A stretch of DNA of 27,785 bases from SVTX01 sp051867975 (GTDB taxonomy: Bacteria; Bacillota; Clostridia; Oscillospirales; CAG-272). Made by a program: the position numbers and the translations under genes. Under the pieces are notes generated by a model. It worked only from the letters and a program-made list of their open reading frames with translations. It did not search any database and was not told the origin of the DNA. Within the stretch, counting starts at the first letter, position 1; each line of letters opens with the position of its first letter. The stretch is from NCBI GenBank assembly GCA_051867975.1, contig JBJDZM010000101.1, positions 1 to 27,785 on the forward strand. The letters are read 5' to 3'. Of this stretch, positions 7,337-14,780 are shown one piece after another.

Positions 7337-7918
7337 GTGAAGCAAAAGAAAAAGAGAATATTTAAAATTGCGGTTCGGTGTATCCTTGCCGTCCTGCTTT
7401 GTGCCGTGATATATACCGCGGTGTTTTTTGCCGCGGTAAAAATTCAAAATCCAAATGCAGTCCCCATGCCCTTCGGCTTCGGCACGTCATTGGTCTTAAG
7501 CGGAAGCATGAGGCCCGAGATCACCGAGGACGACCTTGTATTCGTCACGAAGCCCACGGAGCTAAAGGTGGGAGACGTGGTGCTGTATAATACGGGCGAG
7601 AGCAACGTACTGCACAGGATAATCAAAATCGACGGCGATATGATAACAACTCAGGGAGATAACAACAACACTCCCGACAAGCCCTTTTCAAAAAGCGCGG
7701 TCTTAGGCGTATATTCGGGGAAAATTACGGGATTTGGAAAGGTCGTAAAATTCATTATTAACCCACAGTTTGTGATACTCATCGTATTTCTTTTGATAAT
7801 GGCGGCGATAATCTGGCTTTTTGCCGAAGAGGATAAGGAACGCAAGCGGCTTAATAAGATAAGAAAAGAACTTGAAGATATAAAAAAAGAAAATGACGAA
7901 TTGAGAAAAATGCTCTGA
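7337..7918 (+). CDS. sipW: SipW-type signal peptidase I
   Basis: 193-residue membrane serine protease that removes signal peptides of the AKY-type proteins encoded around it. A membrane helix (~8-34) is followed by the S26 domain: SGSMRPEI with the catalytic Ser57, VLHRIIKI with His93 replacing the general-base Lys of ordinary bacterial enzymes, and QGDNN with Asp108. This Ser/His/Asp arrangement is the ER/SipW type. A second helix (~143-162) and a charged coiled tail (165-193) end the protein. The GTG at 7337 is chosen because a G-rich ribosome site AGGGGGG (7324-7330) stands 6 bp upstream; the in-frame TTG at 7274 lies within the 19-bp repeat and has no such site. The start sits after a hairpin that separates it from the TasA-like gene. 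Confidence 0.92.
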   Translation: MKQKKKRIFKIAVRCILAVLLCAVIYTAVFFAAVKIQNPNAVPMPFGFGTSLVLSGSMRPEITEDDLVFVTKPTELKVGDVVLYNTGESNVLHRIIKIDGDMITTQGDNNNTPDKPFSKSAVLGVYSGKITGFGKVVKFIINPQFVILIVFLLIMAAIIWLFAEEDKERKRLNKIRKELEDIKKENDELRKML

Positions 7919-7963
7919 AAAATACATATTAAATTTGAAAACAACGGAAAGGAGGGGGGCTTT

Positions 7964-8515
7964 ATGCTTAGGCAAAAGGTTAGCGCGTCCCGAAGATTAT
8001 TGCGCACGGCGATAGCTTTATGTCTTGCCGCAATTTGTTTTACTTCGGTAGGCGTGTCGTTTGCAAAATATAATTCCGAGGCTAATGCCCATGACAGCGC
8101 GAACGCGGCTCTGTTTTCGCCCCTTCTCTCATCCGACGAAAATATAGACGTCTCGGGTATAAAAAAGCCCGGGGACGAGGTTGAAAAGACGTTCCGGGTA
8201 CATAATTCCTCGGGAGGTAAGCCGTCCGAGGTGACAATGAAATATAAGATAATTCTGAAGACCACGGGAAATCTGCCCCTTATCTTCACTCTTCTTGACG
8301 GCGAAGGAACTGTTTTGAAAACATGGGATTGCGACGGGACAAGCGGAAAACAGGAGTACATATTTGAGAATAATTCGCTGTGTTTTAACGCCGAAACCTC
8401 CGAGCATCACGACTATAAATTGAAGGTTGAATGGCAAGGTGACAGAAAAGATGCCGATTTTTCGGGAATGACCGATGCCGTTTACCTTTCGGTGATCTGG
8501 GATCAGGTCGATTAA
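7964..8515 (+). CDS. Secreted protein with SipW-type signal peptide
   Basis: 183 residues. The N-terminus has a basic stretch, a hydrophobic core (~14-30) and VSFAKYNSE, with predicted cleavage after A34, the same motif as its neighbours. The mature part is beta-rich, with KPGDEVEKTFRVHNSSGGKPSEVTMKYKI resembling the repeat unit of TasA/camelysin domains, and ends in IWDQVD, close to the TQVD end of the protein encoded at 6488-7213. AAAGGAGGGGGG just ahead of the ATG is a strong ribosome site. The gene follows sipW by 45 bp. It is probably a minor matrix or fibre subunit, comparable in position to an accessory protein of the Bacillus operon; exact function is unknown. Confidence 0.8.
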   Translation: MLRQKVSASRRLLRTAIALCLAAICFTSVGVSFAKYNSEANAHDSANAALFSPLLSSDENIDVSGIKKPGDEVEKTFRVHNSSGGKPSEVTMKYKIILKTTGNLPLIFTLLDGEGTVLKTWDCDGTSGKQEYIFENNSLCFNAETSEHHDYKLKVEWQGDRKDADFSGMTDAVYLSVIWDQVD

Positions 8516-8548
8516 AACGTATTTGGAAAGAAAGGAGTCTTCTGCCAC

Positions 8549-9289
8549 ATGAAAAAGAGAATAATTGCGGTTGTTGTCTCCGTGGCACTGCTTATTTTGT
8601 CCGTACTCTGTGTCGTCCCCACGCTTGCCAAATACTCAACGGAGCAGGGAAAACAGTCGGAGATCAATTCTCCCGAGTTCTATTTTGCAAGCGACTCATT
8701 GAGCGAGAGCGTTCTTCCCGAATATAAGATCTACGGGAACAGCGTTTCGTTTGAGATCAGAAATTATATTGACAGCTTCAGAGTCAATAAAGAAGATATT
8801 ACATACACCGTTTCCGCAACCGACGGCACACTCTCGTCGGGCGGCGGAACCCTAACAGGGGACACGAACAGTACTGACACGATAACGCTTACGTACGACG
8901 GAGAGGAAGCCGAAAAAGAGATAATTGTGACTGTCAGCAGCACTTCTCCTTACGTCAAGGAGTTAAAGGCAAAATTCATCTTCGCAAAGCCCTTTTTGAG
9001 ATATGAAATAACCGATTCTGCCGGCAGTTATTATGCGGAGCTTTATATACATACGGCAGATACGGAACAGGTCGTTACGCTTAATTGGGATAAAGCGGAG
9101 CTTTTGATCGATGAAACCAACGACTATGTGATTGGGCATCTGAACGCGGAAAAAAACTCCGCATCCATAACGGTTCCTGCCTATACTACCGTAAAGATCG
9201 TGTTTTTCAAAAACGATATCACGAAGGACTACTCGTGCGACGTGACAAGGCTTGACGGCACCGTCACCATGTCGACACGGTCGGAATAA
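8549..9289 (+). CDS. Secreted protein with SipW-type signal peptide (second accessory subunit)
   Basis: 246 residues. The signal region is MKKRIIAVVVSVALLILSVL followed by CVVPTLAKYSTEQG, with predicted cleavage after A27, again the AKY pattern. The mature protein is Thr/Ser-rich and beta-structured, with DGTLSSGGGTLTGDTNSTDT (about 91-110) like an Ig-type loop and no anchor at the C-terminus. Ribosome site AGGAG (8533-8537) is 11 bp from the ATG, somewhat long. It is the fourth gene in the operon with the shared signal type or fold. I do not recognise the mature domain; a surface or fibre-associated role follows from context only. Confidence 0.76.
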   Translation: MKKRIIAVVVSVALLILSVLCVVPTLAKYSTEQGKQSEINSPEFYFASDSLSESVLPEYKIYGNSVSFEIRNYIDSFRVNKEDITYTVSATDGTLSSGGGTLTGDTNSTDTITLTYDGEEAEKEIIVTVSSTSPYVKELKAKFIFAKPFLRYEITDSAGSYYAELYIHTADTEQVVTLNWDKAELLIDETNDYVIGHLNAEKNSASITVPAYTTVKIVFFKNDITKDYSCDVTRLDGTVTMSTRSE

Positions 9290-9337
9290 AAATCATACAA
9301 AACAAAAACCGAGGAAAGGAGGAATCGGGAATTTTTC

Positions 9338-12300
9338 ATGCCTTGTGTCATGGAATATCCCCGCTTGAAAATGAAAAGCAAGAGAATAATATGCGGTTTT
9401 CTTTGCGCTTTGATGATTTTTTCCACGGCACCCGATTTCTGCCTTGTTGTAAGAGCAGAGGAAGGGGAGCTGCAAGGAGGGCAATCCAATATCGTCAACG
9501 GCAGCTTTGAGAATCCCAACAAAAAAAGCGAAGATTCCAAAAAAACAGGATATCTATACACACCGCAGAGTGAAATAGAAGGATGGGCAACCACGTCTAC
9601 GACAGGAAAAATTGAGCTTGGCTGGCTGACGCCCGGCGGAACGTCACCCCACATGATTCCAACGGTTATAACAGAAATCGTCAGCGGAATCGGTGCATCC
9701 GACGGCTGGCAATTCGCGGAGACCATCGGCAATGAGCCGAGTACCCTCTATCAAAGCCTGTCTTTAGAGGCGGGAATGTCATATAATTGGACGGTGCATC
9801 ACCGCGGCAGAAGCGGCGTTGACACGTTGGCACTCTTTTTCGTAGAGGACAAGGGTGTGAACTACGTAAAATCCGCCAAAGACGGCTCAGACCATTTTAA
9901 TCAGATCGTTGCCTGGATGAAGGCGGCACCGCAAAGCATAACCGCACCGGCGGCAGGCGAAACGGTATCCTACACGGTATACACCACTGCCTTGAGTGCT
10001 AACGGCGCATTTACAGCGTCCGAGGGCGGTTACTTTTCCTTTAGCCCCGATGCGGAGCATACCGTCAAATTCGAAGTGCATCTGATGAGTACCGCAAAGA
10101 CGGATTGGGGAAAGTATACGGGAAACTACGTGTCGGAAATCGACGGAAACGTGTTGTTTGCGCTGACCTGCTTCAAGTCGGATTCATCTTCGGAGACTTC
10201 GGGCAACTTAGTGGATAACCTCAGCTTCTCCAGCGTGTACGATAATAAAAATTTGCTTAAAAATCCCGGATTTGAGGATGCAGAAGTGACATCAGGCGGC
10301 TATAAATTTTTAAATGCGGCAAACCATTCCTCTCCGGTTGCTAAAATAGGTTGGTACTCCACCGCATATGACCGTTTGATAGAGATTGGTACGTTGAGAA
10401 ATGGCACCGACTCGTACGGTCTCGGTGTGACATTTGATACGGTGACGTATAACGCACCTTCGATTCGGGACGGCGAGCAGTTTGCGGAGCTGAATGCGGA
10501 CCAGGAAAGCTCGCTTTACCAAATCGTCGATACAGACCCCGGTAAAATGTATAAATGGAGCCTCTCCCACAGAGGCCGTGACGGACTTGACACCATGGCG
10601 TTGGTCATAGGACCAAACCAGCCCTATGCGCCCCAAAAAACAAGCGCAACAGCCAGAGACCAGCTGATGCAGATCGTGGACTGGCTATATAGTCAAAAAG
10701 ACGTTGTGCTGGACATTCCGGAGCGGGGATGTAGCAACGAGATAAAACTGTATACGCCAAAGTTTAACGGAAGCGGCGGATTTGAGTTGAGCGAAAACGT
10801 ATTCAGCTGGTATGAGGACGAAACGCATACCGAGGAGTGGTCTGTATGGATCATTTCTTCGGATAACTCCAAGTGGCATGACTACGGAGAAATCGAAGAA
10901 GGTGCTGCCTACAATTATGACTATATTGTGCCCAAAGGACAAGAAAACAGCATCTTCGGCTTCGTTTCGGTGAAGTCTGCGCCGAAAGCAAGTAACGGCC
11001 AATCAGACATCACCTACGGCAACTTTTTGGATAATATTGCGTTTAAGGAATATTACTATATCCACGCCAAGTTTGACGGAGATGAAAACTTTGGAAATGT
11101 AACAATCACGCCTGAAGATCCTGAACACTTTATCTCTACCGATTTAGACAGTAATGAGGTCGGATGGTCGCTTGCGGGCAGTAATATTACCGTCAGTTTC
11201 CGGGAGCAAAGCAGAACCTTTCTCGGGGCATACATAAACGGCGTATTTCATTCCAAGGATGATAATAAAACGAATAATCCGGATACAGGATTTTGGACTG
11301 TTACAGAGGAGGGAAAAGTCTATTCATTTACGCAAAGTACGGATAAGGCGCTAACCATCAAAGTAGTATATCAGGCAAAAAACGTCATTTATGACACGCG
11401 AAACAATTACACCTATCAATATGATCTGTCGGATCCCAATTCAGGCCGTGAGGTGCCGATGGGAATCGATCAGGAGGGGCACCTCCCGAAATACATCTCT
11501 CATGCACCCGTATCCGATGACGGCTGGGAGTTTCTCGGTTGGTGGTATGTTGAAACTGACGGCACCCCTCACTTAGTCGATGCGGTCCATAAGGTTCAAT
11601 GTGATGAAAAAACGATTACCGATGAATCTACCGGAGATACTATCACAGTAACTACACTCAGCATATGGAAAAAAGGCGAGGGTGACGGAGAAAATGAGTT
11701 TTCGGTTCTCGTTGATGACGGCATAGACATCGGAGAAGGTATCACCTTCTTTGCGGAATGGAAGTACAGGCAAAGAGTCATCGCCCAAACCTATAACCTG
11801 AATAATTCATCCTATGACGTAAGTACCGAGGGCGGAGAGGTCGACGTTAAGATTGCCTTCACCGAGGATGCAAATCCGTCGGCTCCCACGGATTATTTGG
11901 TGGGAGAAGACGTTGTCGGTAAGGATATTTTCGCCGCCGCGGACGGTACGTATATCAACATAACCGCAAAGAACAAACCGGGCTACGTCTTCAACGGCTG
12001 GTACGATGGATCAGGTAATCTGGTCAGCAGAAACCCAAGCTATACGTACAAGGTCGTCGACGGCGGCGTATTAACTTATTACGCGCGCTTTGAGCTTTAC
12101 GGCCATGACCTTACCGTAAACACCACCGTTGACGGTGAGGAAGACAAGTATTTTGCGGTCGATTGCATCTTTTCAAGTCTGCGTGAAAATCACTTGTATG
12201 CAATATCGGGCTTGGTATCGGATCAAATCTCCGTGAACGGAGAATCGGTGAATAATCCGACAATACTCCGCGCCGATGCGTCGGGAAACGCGCAAGTCAC

Positions 12301-13690
12301 GATATACGTGAAAAACGGTGATTCTGCCGTTTTTGAGCACTTGCCCGAAAACTGTGTTTATTCCGTGAGTGTTAAGGAGAGCAGTAAGGAAGGGTACAGC
12401 GTCAAGGGTGAGGTTTCGACACAAAAGTTCGGTGCGGCGGATCTTACCATCGAGCTTGCATTGAAAAAATCAAAGCAGGATTCATGGATAGCCCCCGGAA
12501 AGCACTATCAGGATATTTTCGCACACATCAAGGGTGATATAATCACAATAACGCCCAAGAGTAGCTTTACGCTTTACGTTGAAACGGCGTATGACCCTTC
12601 GTTCTACACGGATCTGAGCGCGTCGCTCTGCTTCTTCAACGCGCAAGGCGAGGCTCAGTGCTTTGCCGAAGGCACGAGGATCTTGATGATAGATAAGTGC
12701 AATGAGGCTGATCCGAGCTTTTACTGCTTTATCGTCGCTAACGACTCAACGTCGGAAATTGCCCTCACGGACTTTACCGCCCTCGGCTCACAGAATATAA
12801 ATTTCGAGCTTCCGTCAGGGGATAACGTTCAGGAGAATTTGCTGTTTGTCGTTGACTACGTCGGAACAACCAATGCCCCCAGCGGTAAACTATCGCTGGT
12901 TTACCGCAACGGCTCAGTCGTAACGATAAATCCCGCGGACCCCAAAGTGGCGGCAACCGGCAGTGATGCGACGTCCTTTACCGTGACGGCGCAAAACGAA
13001 AACGCCTCGGGTGTCGGACCGTTTGAGGTGAAGCTAACTATCTCGGAAAGCTCTCCCAATTTTAACACGACGTACACGGGATATGACGACGATAAATATT
13101 CGGTGAAGCTGTCGCTTGACGGCGGCACTCTGCCCGAGGGCGCTTATGCCGAGGTTAACGGACAGATATACCATTCATGTAATGGTTACATAATCGTCTC
13201 GCCGCTGAGTGCGGGCGAAATTACAGTGAATCTTTATTCACGCAATCCGCTTGTGGCCTCAAGTGGCGAAAAGGTTAAGATTAAGGCGGAGCTTTTGTCG
13301 GCGGTGTCGACCTCGGCGTCAATTCCCGTCGGAATTTCGGGGACAGTCGCGTTTACCTGCGTGAATCCCGAAGAATATGCGATGGACGCCGATATCGGTG
13401 GCAAGGTGTTGACACCGGGAAGCTCACAGGTCACTGTTAATCTGAATCACTCCGAAATCGATGACGTTAAACTCACGGTAAGCAAAAAGAACGGCAACGG
13501 GACATATAGCATAATGATTCAAAGCAAAGATCTCGGCTTGCCGACAAAAAATACCCCCGTGACCGTTAATCTCGGAAGCGGATTTAAAGCCGAAGCGGGC
13601 GAGACGTATGTTTTCTCCTTTGTCGGATATGCCGGCGGTGTCCCCGTTTGCAGTGATGATTGTTTTGCGGTTGGCGGTTATGAACAGTGA
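9338..13690 (+). CDS. Large secreted multi-domain adhesin-like protein
   Basis: 1,450 residues. A conventional signal peptide ends near A40 (LVVRA-EEG), unlike the AKY type upstream. Two homologous modules follow, ~51-302 and ~304-571: both begin N-x-x-FE, carry AE(T/L) then STLYQ or SSLYQ, an H-RGR-(S/D)G-(V/L)DT-(L/M)AL motif, and end (V/L)DN-(L/I)-(S/A)F. These resemble carbohydrate-binding jelly-roll modules. Next come segments like Listeria-Bacteroides repeats (FLGWWY ... FFAEWKY; GYVFNGWYDGSG ... YYARFE) and a Cna-B-like stalk (FEHLPENCVYSVSVKE). The last ~450 residues are beta-rich and unassigned. There is no LPxTG motif or terminal membrane helix, so anchoring is non-covalent or via the matrix proteins. 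The ATG at 9338 is nearest to AAAGGAGG (9315-9322), with 15 bp between; ATG codons at 9350 and 9371 are alternatives. It is the last gene of the surface operon. Confidence 0.85.
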   Translation: MPCVMEYPRLKMKSKRIICGFLCALMIFSTAPDFCLVVRAEEGELQGGQSNIVNGSFENPNKKSEDSKKTGYLYTPQSEIEGWATTSTTGKIELGWLTPGGTSPHMIPTVITEIVSGIGASDGWQFAETIGNEPSTLYQSLSLEAGMSYNWTVHHRGRSGVDTLALFFVEDKGVNYVKSAKDGSDHFNQIVAWMKAAPQSITAPAAGETVSYTVYTTALSANGAFTASEGGYFSFSPDAEHTVKFEVHLMSTAKTDWGKYTGNYVSEIDGNVLFALTCFKSDSSSETSGNLVDNLSFSSVYDNKNLLKNPGFEDAEVTSGGYKFLNAANHSSPVAKIGWYSTAYDRLIEIGTLRNGTDSYGLGVTFDTVTYNAPSIRDGEQFAELNADQESSLYQIVDTDPGKMYKWSLSHRGRDGLDTMALVIGPNQPYAPQKTSATARDQLMQIVDWLYSQKDVVLDIPERGCSNEIKLYTPKFNGSGGFELSENVFSWYEDETHTEEWSVWIISSDNSKWHDYGEIEEGAAYNYDYIVPKGQENSIFGFVSVKSAPKASNGQSDITYGNFLDNIAFKEYYYIHAKFDGDENFGNVTITPEDPEHFISTDLDSNEVGWSLAGSNITVSFREQSRTFLGAYINGVFHSKDDNKTNNPDTGFWTVTEEGKVYSFTQSTDKALTIKVVYQAKNVIYDTRNNYTYQYDLSDPNSGREVPMGIDQEGHLPKYISHAPVSDDGWEFLGWWYVETDGTPHLVDAVHKVQCDEKTITDESTGDTITVTTLSIWKKGEGDGENEFSVLVDDGIDIGEGITFFAEWKYRQRVIAQTYNLNNSSYDVSTEGGEVDVKIAFTEDANPSAPTDYLVGEDVVGKDIFAAADGTYINITAKNKPGYVFNGWYDGSGNLVSRNPSYTYKVVDGGVLTYYARFELYGHDLTVNTTVDGEEDKYFAVDCIFSSLRENHLYAISGLVSDQISVNGESVNNPTILRADASGNAQVTIYVKNGDSAVFEHLPENCVYSVSVKESSKEGYSVKGEVSTQKFGAADLTIELALKKSKQDSWIAPGKHYQDIFAHIKGDIITITPKSSFTLYVETAYDPSFYTDLSASLCFFNAQGEAQCFAEGTRILMIDKCNEADPSFYCFIVANDSTSEIALTDFTALGSQNINFELPSGDNVQENLLFVVDYVGTTNAPSGKLSLVYRNGSVVTINPADPKVAATGSDATSFTVTAQNENASGVGPFEVKLTISESSPNFNTTYTGYDDDKYSVKLSLDGGTLPEGAYAEVNGQIYHSCNGYIIVSPLSAGEITVNLYSRNPLVASSGEKVKIKAELLSAVSTSASIPVGISGTVAFTCVNPEEYAMDADIGGKVLTPGSSQVTVNLNHSEIDDVKLTVSKKNGNGTYSIMIQSKDLGLPTKNTPVTVNLGSGFKAEAGETYVFSFVGYAGGVPVCSDDCFAVGGYEQ

Positions 13691-13812
13691 ACGAAAGGTT
13701 TGTGCCTAACACCAAGCCACAGGGACAGGGGATGTGCTTTTTTGCTGACCCGGAAGGAAATATCATCGAGATTGGTTCTTGGAACAAGCCTTATGAGGAA
13801 AAGGATCTATAA
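13690..13812 (+). pseudogene. C-terminal remnant of a VOC/glyoxalase family gene
   Basis: The frame reads NERFVPNTKPQGQGMCFFAD then PEGNIIEIGSWNKPY and ends EEKDL with TAA at 13810-13812. The block GQGMCFFADPEGNIIEIGSW is the typical end of VOC-superfamily (glyoxalase/lactoylglutathione lyase) proteins, with the metal-ligand Glu in IIEIG. About 40 codons remain of an expected ~120-130; the frame is closed by TGA at 13681-13683 and starts inside the last codons of the large surface gene. No N-terminal part was found in the window. It marks an old recombination junction at the end of the surface operon. Confidence 0.82.
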
Positions 13813-13849
13813 AGTCAATAATTTCAACTAACTGCATATTAGAGCAAAT

Positions 13850-13892
13850 AAGGCACAGCCCCACCTTCATGGCAGGGCTGTGCCTTTTCTTT
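13850..13892 (+). terminator. Strong rho-independent terminator
   Basis: Perfect 12-bp stem aaggcacagccc (13850-13861) with gggctgtgcctt (13875-13886), followed by ttcttt. It originally ended the VOC gene and now also ends the surface operon. Confidence 0.88.
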
Positions 13893-13935
13893 AGGGATTC
13901 TATAAAATAAAAAATTATACCCCTCAAAAATTTGA

Positions 13936-13962
13936 AAAGCCGCAAGGAGACTCATTGCGGCT
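13936..13962 (-). terminator. Terminator of the tRNA-Ser gene (minus strand)
   Basis: On the minus strand gccgcaa (13956-13962) pairs with ttgcggc (13940-13946), followed by tttt (13936-13939). It lies just downstream of the tRNA 3' half, as expected for the native tRNA transcription unit. Confidence 0.7.
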
Positions 13963-13979
13963 ATTAGCCGCAGATTGAC

Positions 13980-14031
13980 GGAGGCAGAGGGATTCGAACC
14001 CCCGTGGGCTTGCACCCAAACGGTTTTCAAG
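13980..14031 (-). tRNA. 3' half of tRNA-Ser(TGA), truncated in the anticodon loop: island attachment site
   Basis: On the minus strand the sequence runs from the anticodon loop CTTGAAA (anticodon TGA at 14027-14029) through an extended variable arm (TGGG ... CCCA, the class II mark of Ser), a T arm with GGTTCGAATCC and the acceptor end GCCTCCG. Upstream of the anticodon, the bases at 14032-14036 cannot pair with the anticodon stem (they read TGTGC where about ACGGT is required), and no D arm or 5' acceptor strand follows. The gene is therefore cut at 14031-14032. This is a usual place for site-specific integration of mobile elements, and the AT-rich defence island starts here. The tRNA 5' half should lie at the other end of the element. 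Confidence 0.85.
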
Positions 14032-14093
14032 GCACAATAACCATGCGGATTTTAAGGGATTTTAGAAGACGATAACGGACGATAAAAGACGCT

Positions 14094-14120
14094 GAAAACC
14101 CAGTATTTACAAGGGTTTTC
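14094..14120. other. Hairpin inside the island edge
   Basis: gaaaaccc (14094-14101) pairs with gggttttc (14113-14120), followed on the plus side by ggctcttttt and on the minus side by agcgtctttt. It could terminate transcripts on either strand weakly, keeping the tRNA side and the island side apart. A second small stem, tacgcc-ataa-ggcgta, is at 14153-14168. Confidence 0.5.
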
Positions 14121-14171
14121 GGCTCTTTTTGCGTTCGAACCCAAAAATCCCTTACGCCATAAGGCGTATCG

Positions 14172-14218
14172 ATTTCTAAAAATATTTCTAAAATTTTTTT
14201 AGAAATATTTTTAGAAAT
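14172..14218. repeat. Perfect 22-bp inverted repeat built from four copies of one 9-mer
   Basis: The left arm is 14172-14193 and the right arm 14197-14218, with a 3-base centre and no mismatch. Each arm holds two copies of TTTCTAAAA, so the element is four half-sites in the order forward, forward, reverse, reverse. It could be a cruciform, a terminator for the leftward promoter at 14353-14381, or a binding site for an island protein. Confidence 0.85.
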
Positions 14219-14352
14219 GTATACCCGTTTGTGTGGTTCCTGTAGCCGTATTTGTCGCGGTTGTTCCCTGTCACAGCATTCACAGTGCAAACATTTCACC
14301 GCTGTAATCAAAGAGTACCGCTCCGCCAAATCCGGATTGATAACTTGAGTAT

Positions 14353-14381
14353 ATTATAACACAAACCAACGAATATTGCAA
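14353..14381 (-). promoter_or_regulatory. Leftward promoter with no clear gene behind it
   Basis: On the minus strand there is TTGCAA (14376-14381), a 17-bp spacer and TATAAT (14353-14358), with an upstream TGT extending the -10. The predicted start is near 14346. The only long open frame behind it (TTG at 14329 to 14027) has no ribosome site and no recognised domain, and runs through the inverted repeat and into the tRNA remnant. The product may be a non-coding RNA of roughly 130-250 nt. Confidence 0.6.
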
Positions 14382-14404
14382 GAGTGATTGGATTCTTTAT
14401 CCCA

Positions 14405-14453
14405 TTCAGTGAAAATTCGATTTATTCGCTGAATATCCGCTTTGTTCGCTGAA
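14405..14453. promoter_or_regulatory. Three TTC-N3-GAA sites spaced exactly 20 bp apart
   Basis: TTCAGTGAA (14405-14413), TTCGCTGAA (14425-14433) and TTCGCTGAA (14445-14453) are small palindromes on the same face of the helix. They lie between the leftward promoter (14353-14381) and the rightward promoter (14503-14531), so one protein could control both. The HTH protein encoded at 14569 is the obvious candidate to bind them. Confidence 0.65.
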
Positions 14454-14502
14454 TAGAGCGAATATTTTCAGATTACTTTTCCGCACTATTCCGCAATAAT
14501 AC

Positions 14503-14531
14503 TTGATTTTTGTCATTTTTTGTGCTATAAT
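14503..14531 (+). promoter_or_regulatory. Promoter of the BREX operon
   Basis: TTGATT (14503-14508), 17 bp, TATAAT (14526-14531), with TGC directly before the -10 (extended -10). The predicted start is near 14538, about 30 bp before the first gene. All following genes run in the same direction with short gaps. Confidence 0.82.
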
Positions 14532-14568
14532 TAAAATGTATTATTGTATCTATCAGGAGAACAAGAAA

Positions 14569-14766
14569 ATGCAAGAAATTAATTCGATTCCTGAGCGTTG
14601 GTACTCCACCAAAGAGATGTGCGCCTACCTCGGCGTAACACGTGATACCCTGCTCACTTGGATCAACGAAAAAGGCATGCCTGCACACAAAGTCGGTCGT
14701 GGATGGAAGTATAAACCCAGTGAGGTCGATGCGTGGATCAGGAGTGGAAAAGCAGCGGATGAATAA
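14569..14766 (+). CDS. Small helix-turn-helix (excisionase/MerR-like) DNA-binding protein
   Basis: 65 residues. WYSTKEMCAYLGVTRDTLLTW (11-31) is a winged helix-turn-helix of the excisionase/MerR-like HTH_17 type, and GMPAHKVGRGWKYKPSEVDAWI (36-57) is the usual wing and following helix of that family. The start ATG at 14569 follows CAGGAG at good spacing; an in-frame ATG at 14503 lies within the promoter and is rejected. As first gene of the BREX transcript, just after three TTC-N3-GAA sites, it is most likely the autoregulator of the operon. An excisionase role for the island is an alternative, since xis proteins share this fold. Confidence 0.85.
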   Translation: MQEINSIPERWYSTKEMCAYLGVTRDTLLTWINEKGMPAHKVGRGWKYKPSEVDAWIRSGKAADE

Positions 14767-14780
14767 TTACAGGTGTTGAT

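Noticed and set aside
13980..14060. Complete tRNA-Ser gene
   Set aside because: The anticodon stem cannot pair beyond 14031 and no D arm or 5' acceptor strand is present; only the 3' half is there.
14027..14329. Minus-strand open frame with a CLHCECC stretch, possibly a zinc finger
   Set aside because: It starts at TTG without a ribosome site, runs through the perfect inverted repeat and into the tRNA remnant, and shows no domain beyond chance cysteines.
14503..14568. Longer start of the small HTH protein
   Set aside because: The ATG at 14503 would overlap the -35 and -10 elements; the ATG at 14569 has CAGGAG at normal distance and starts just before the HTH fold.
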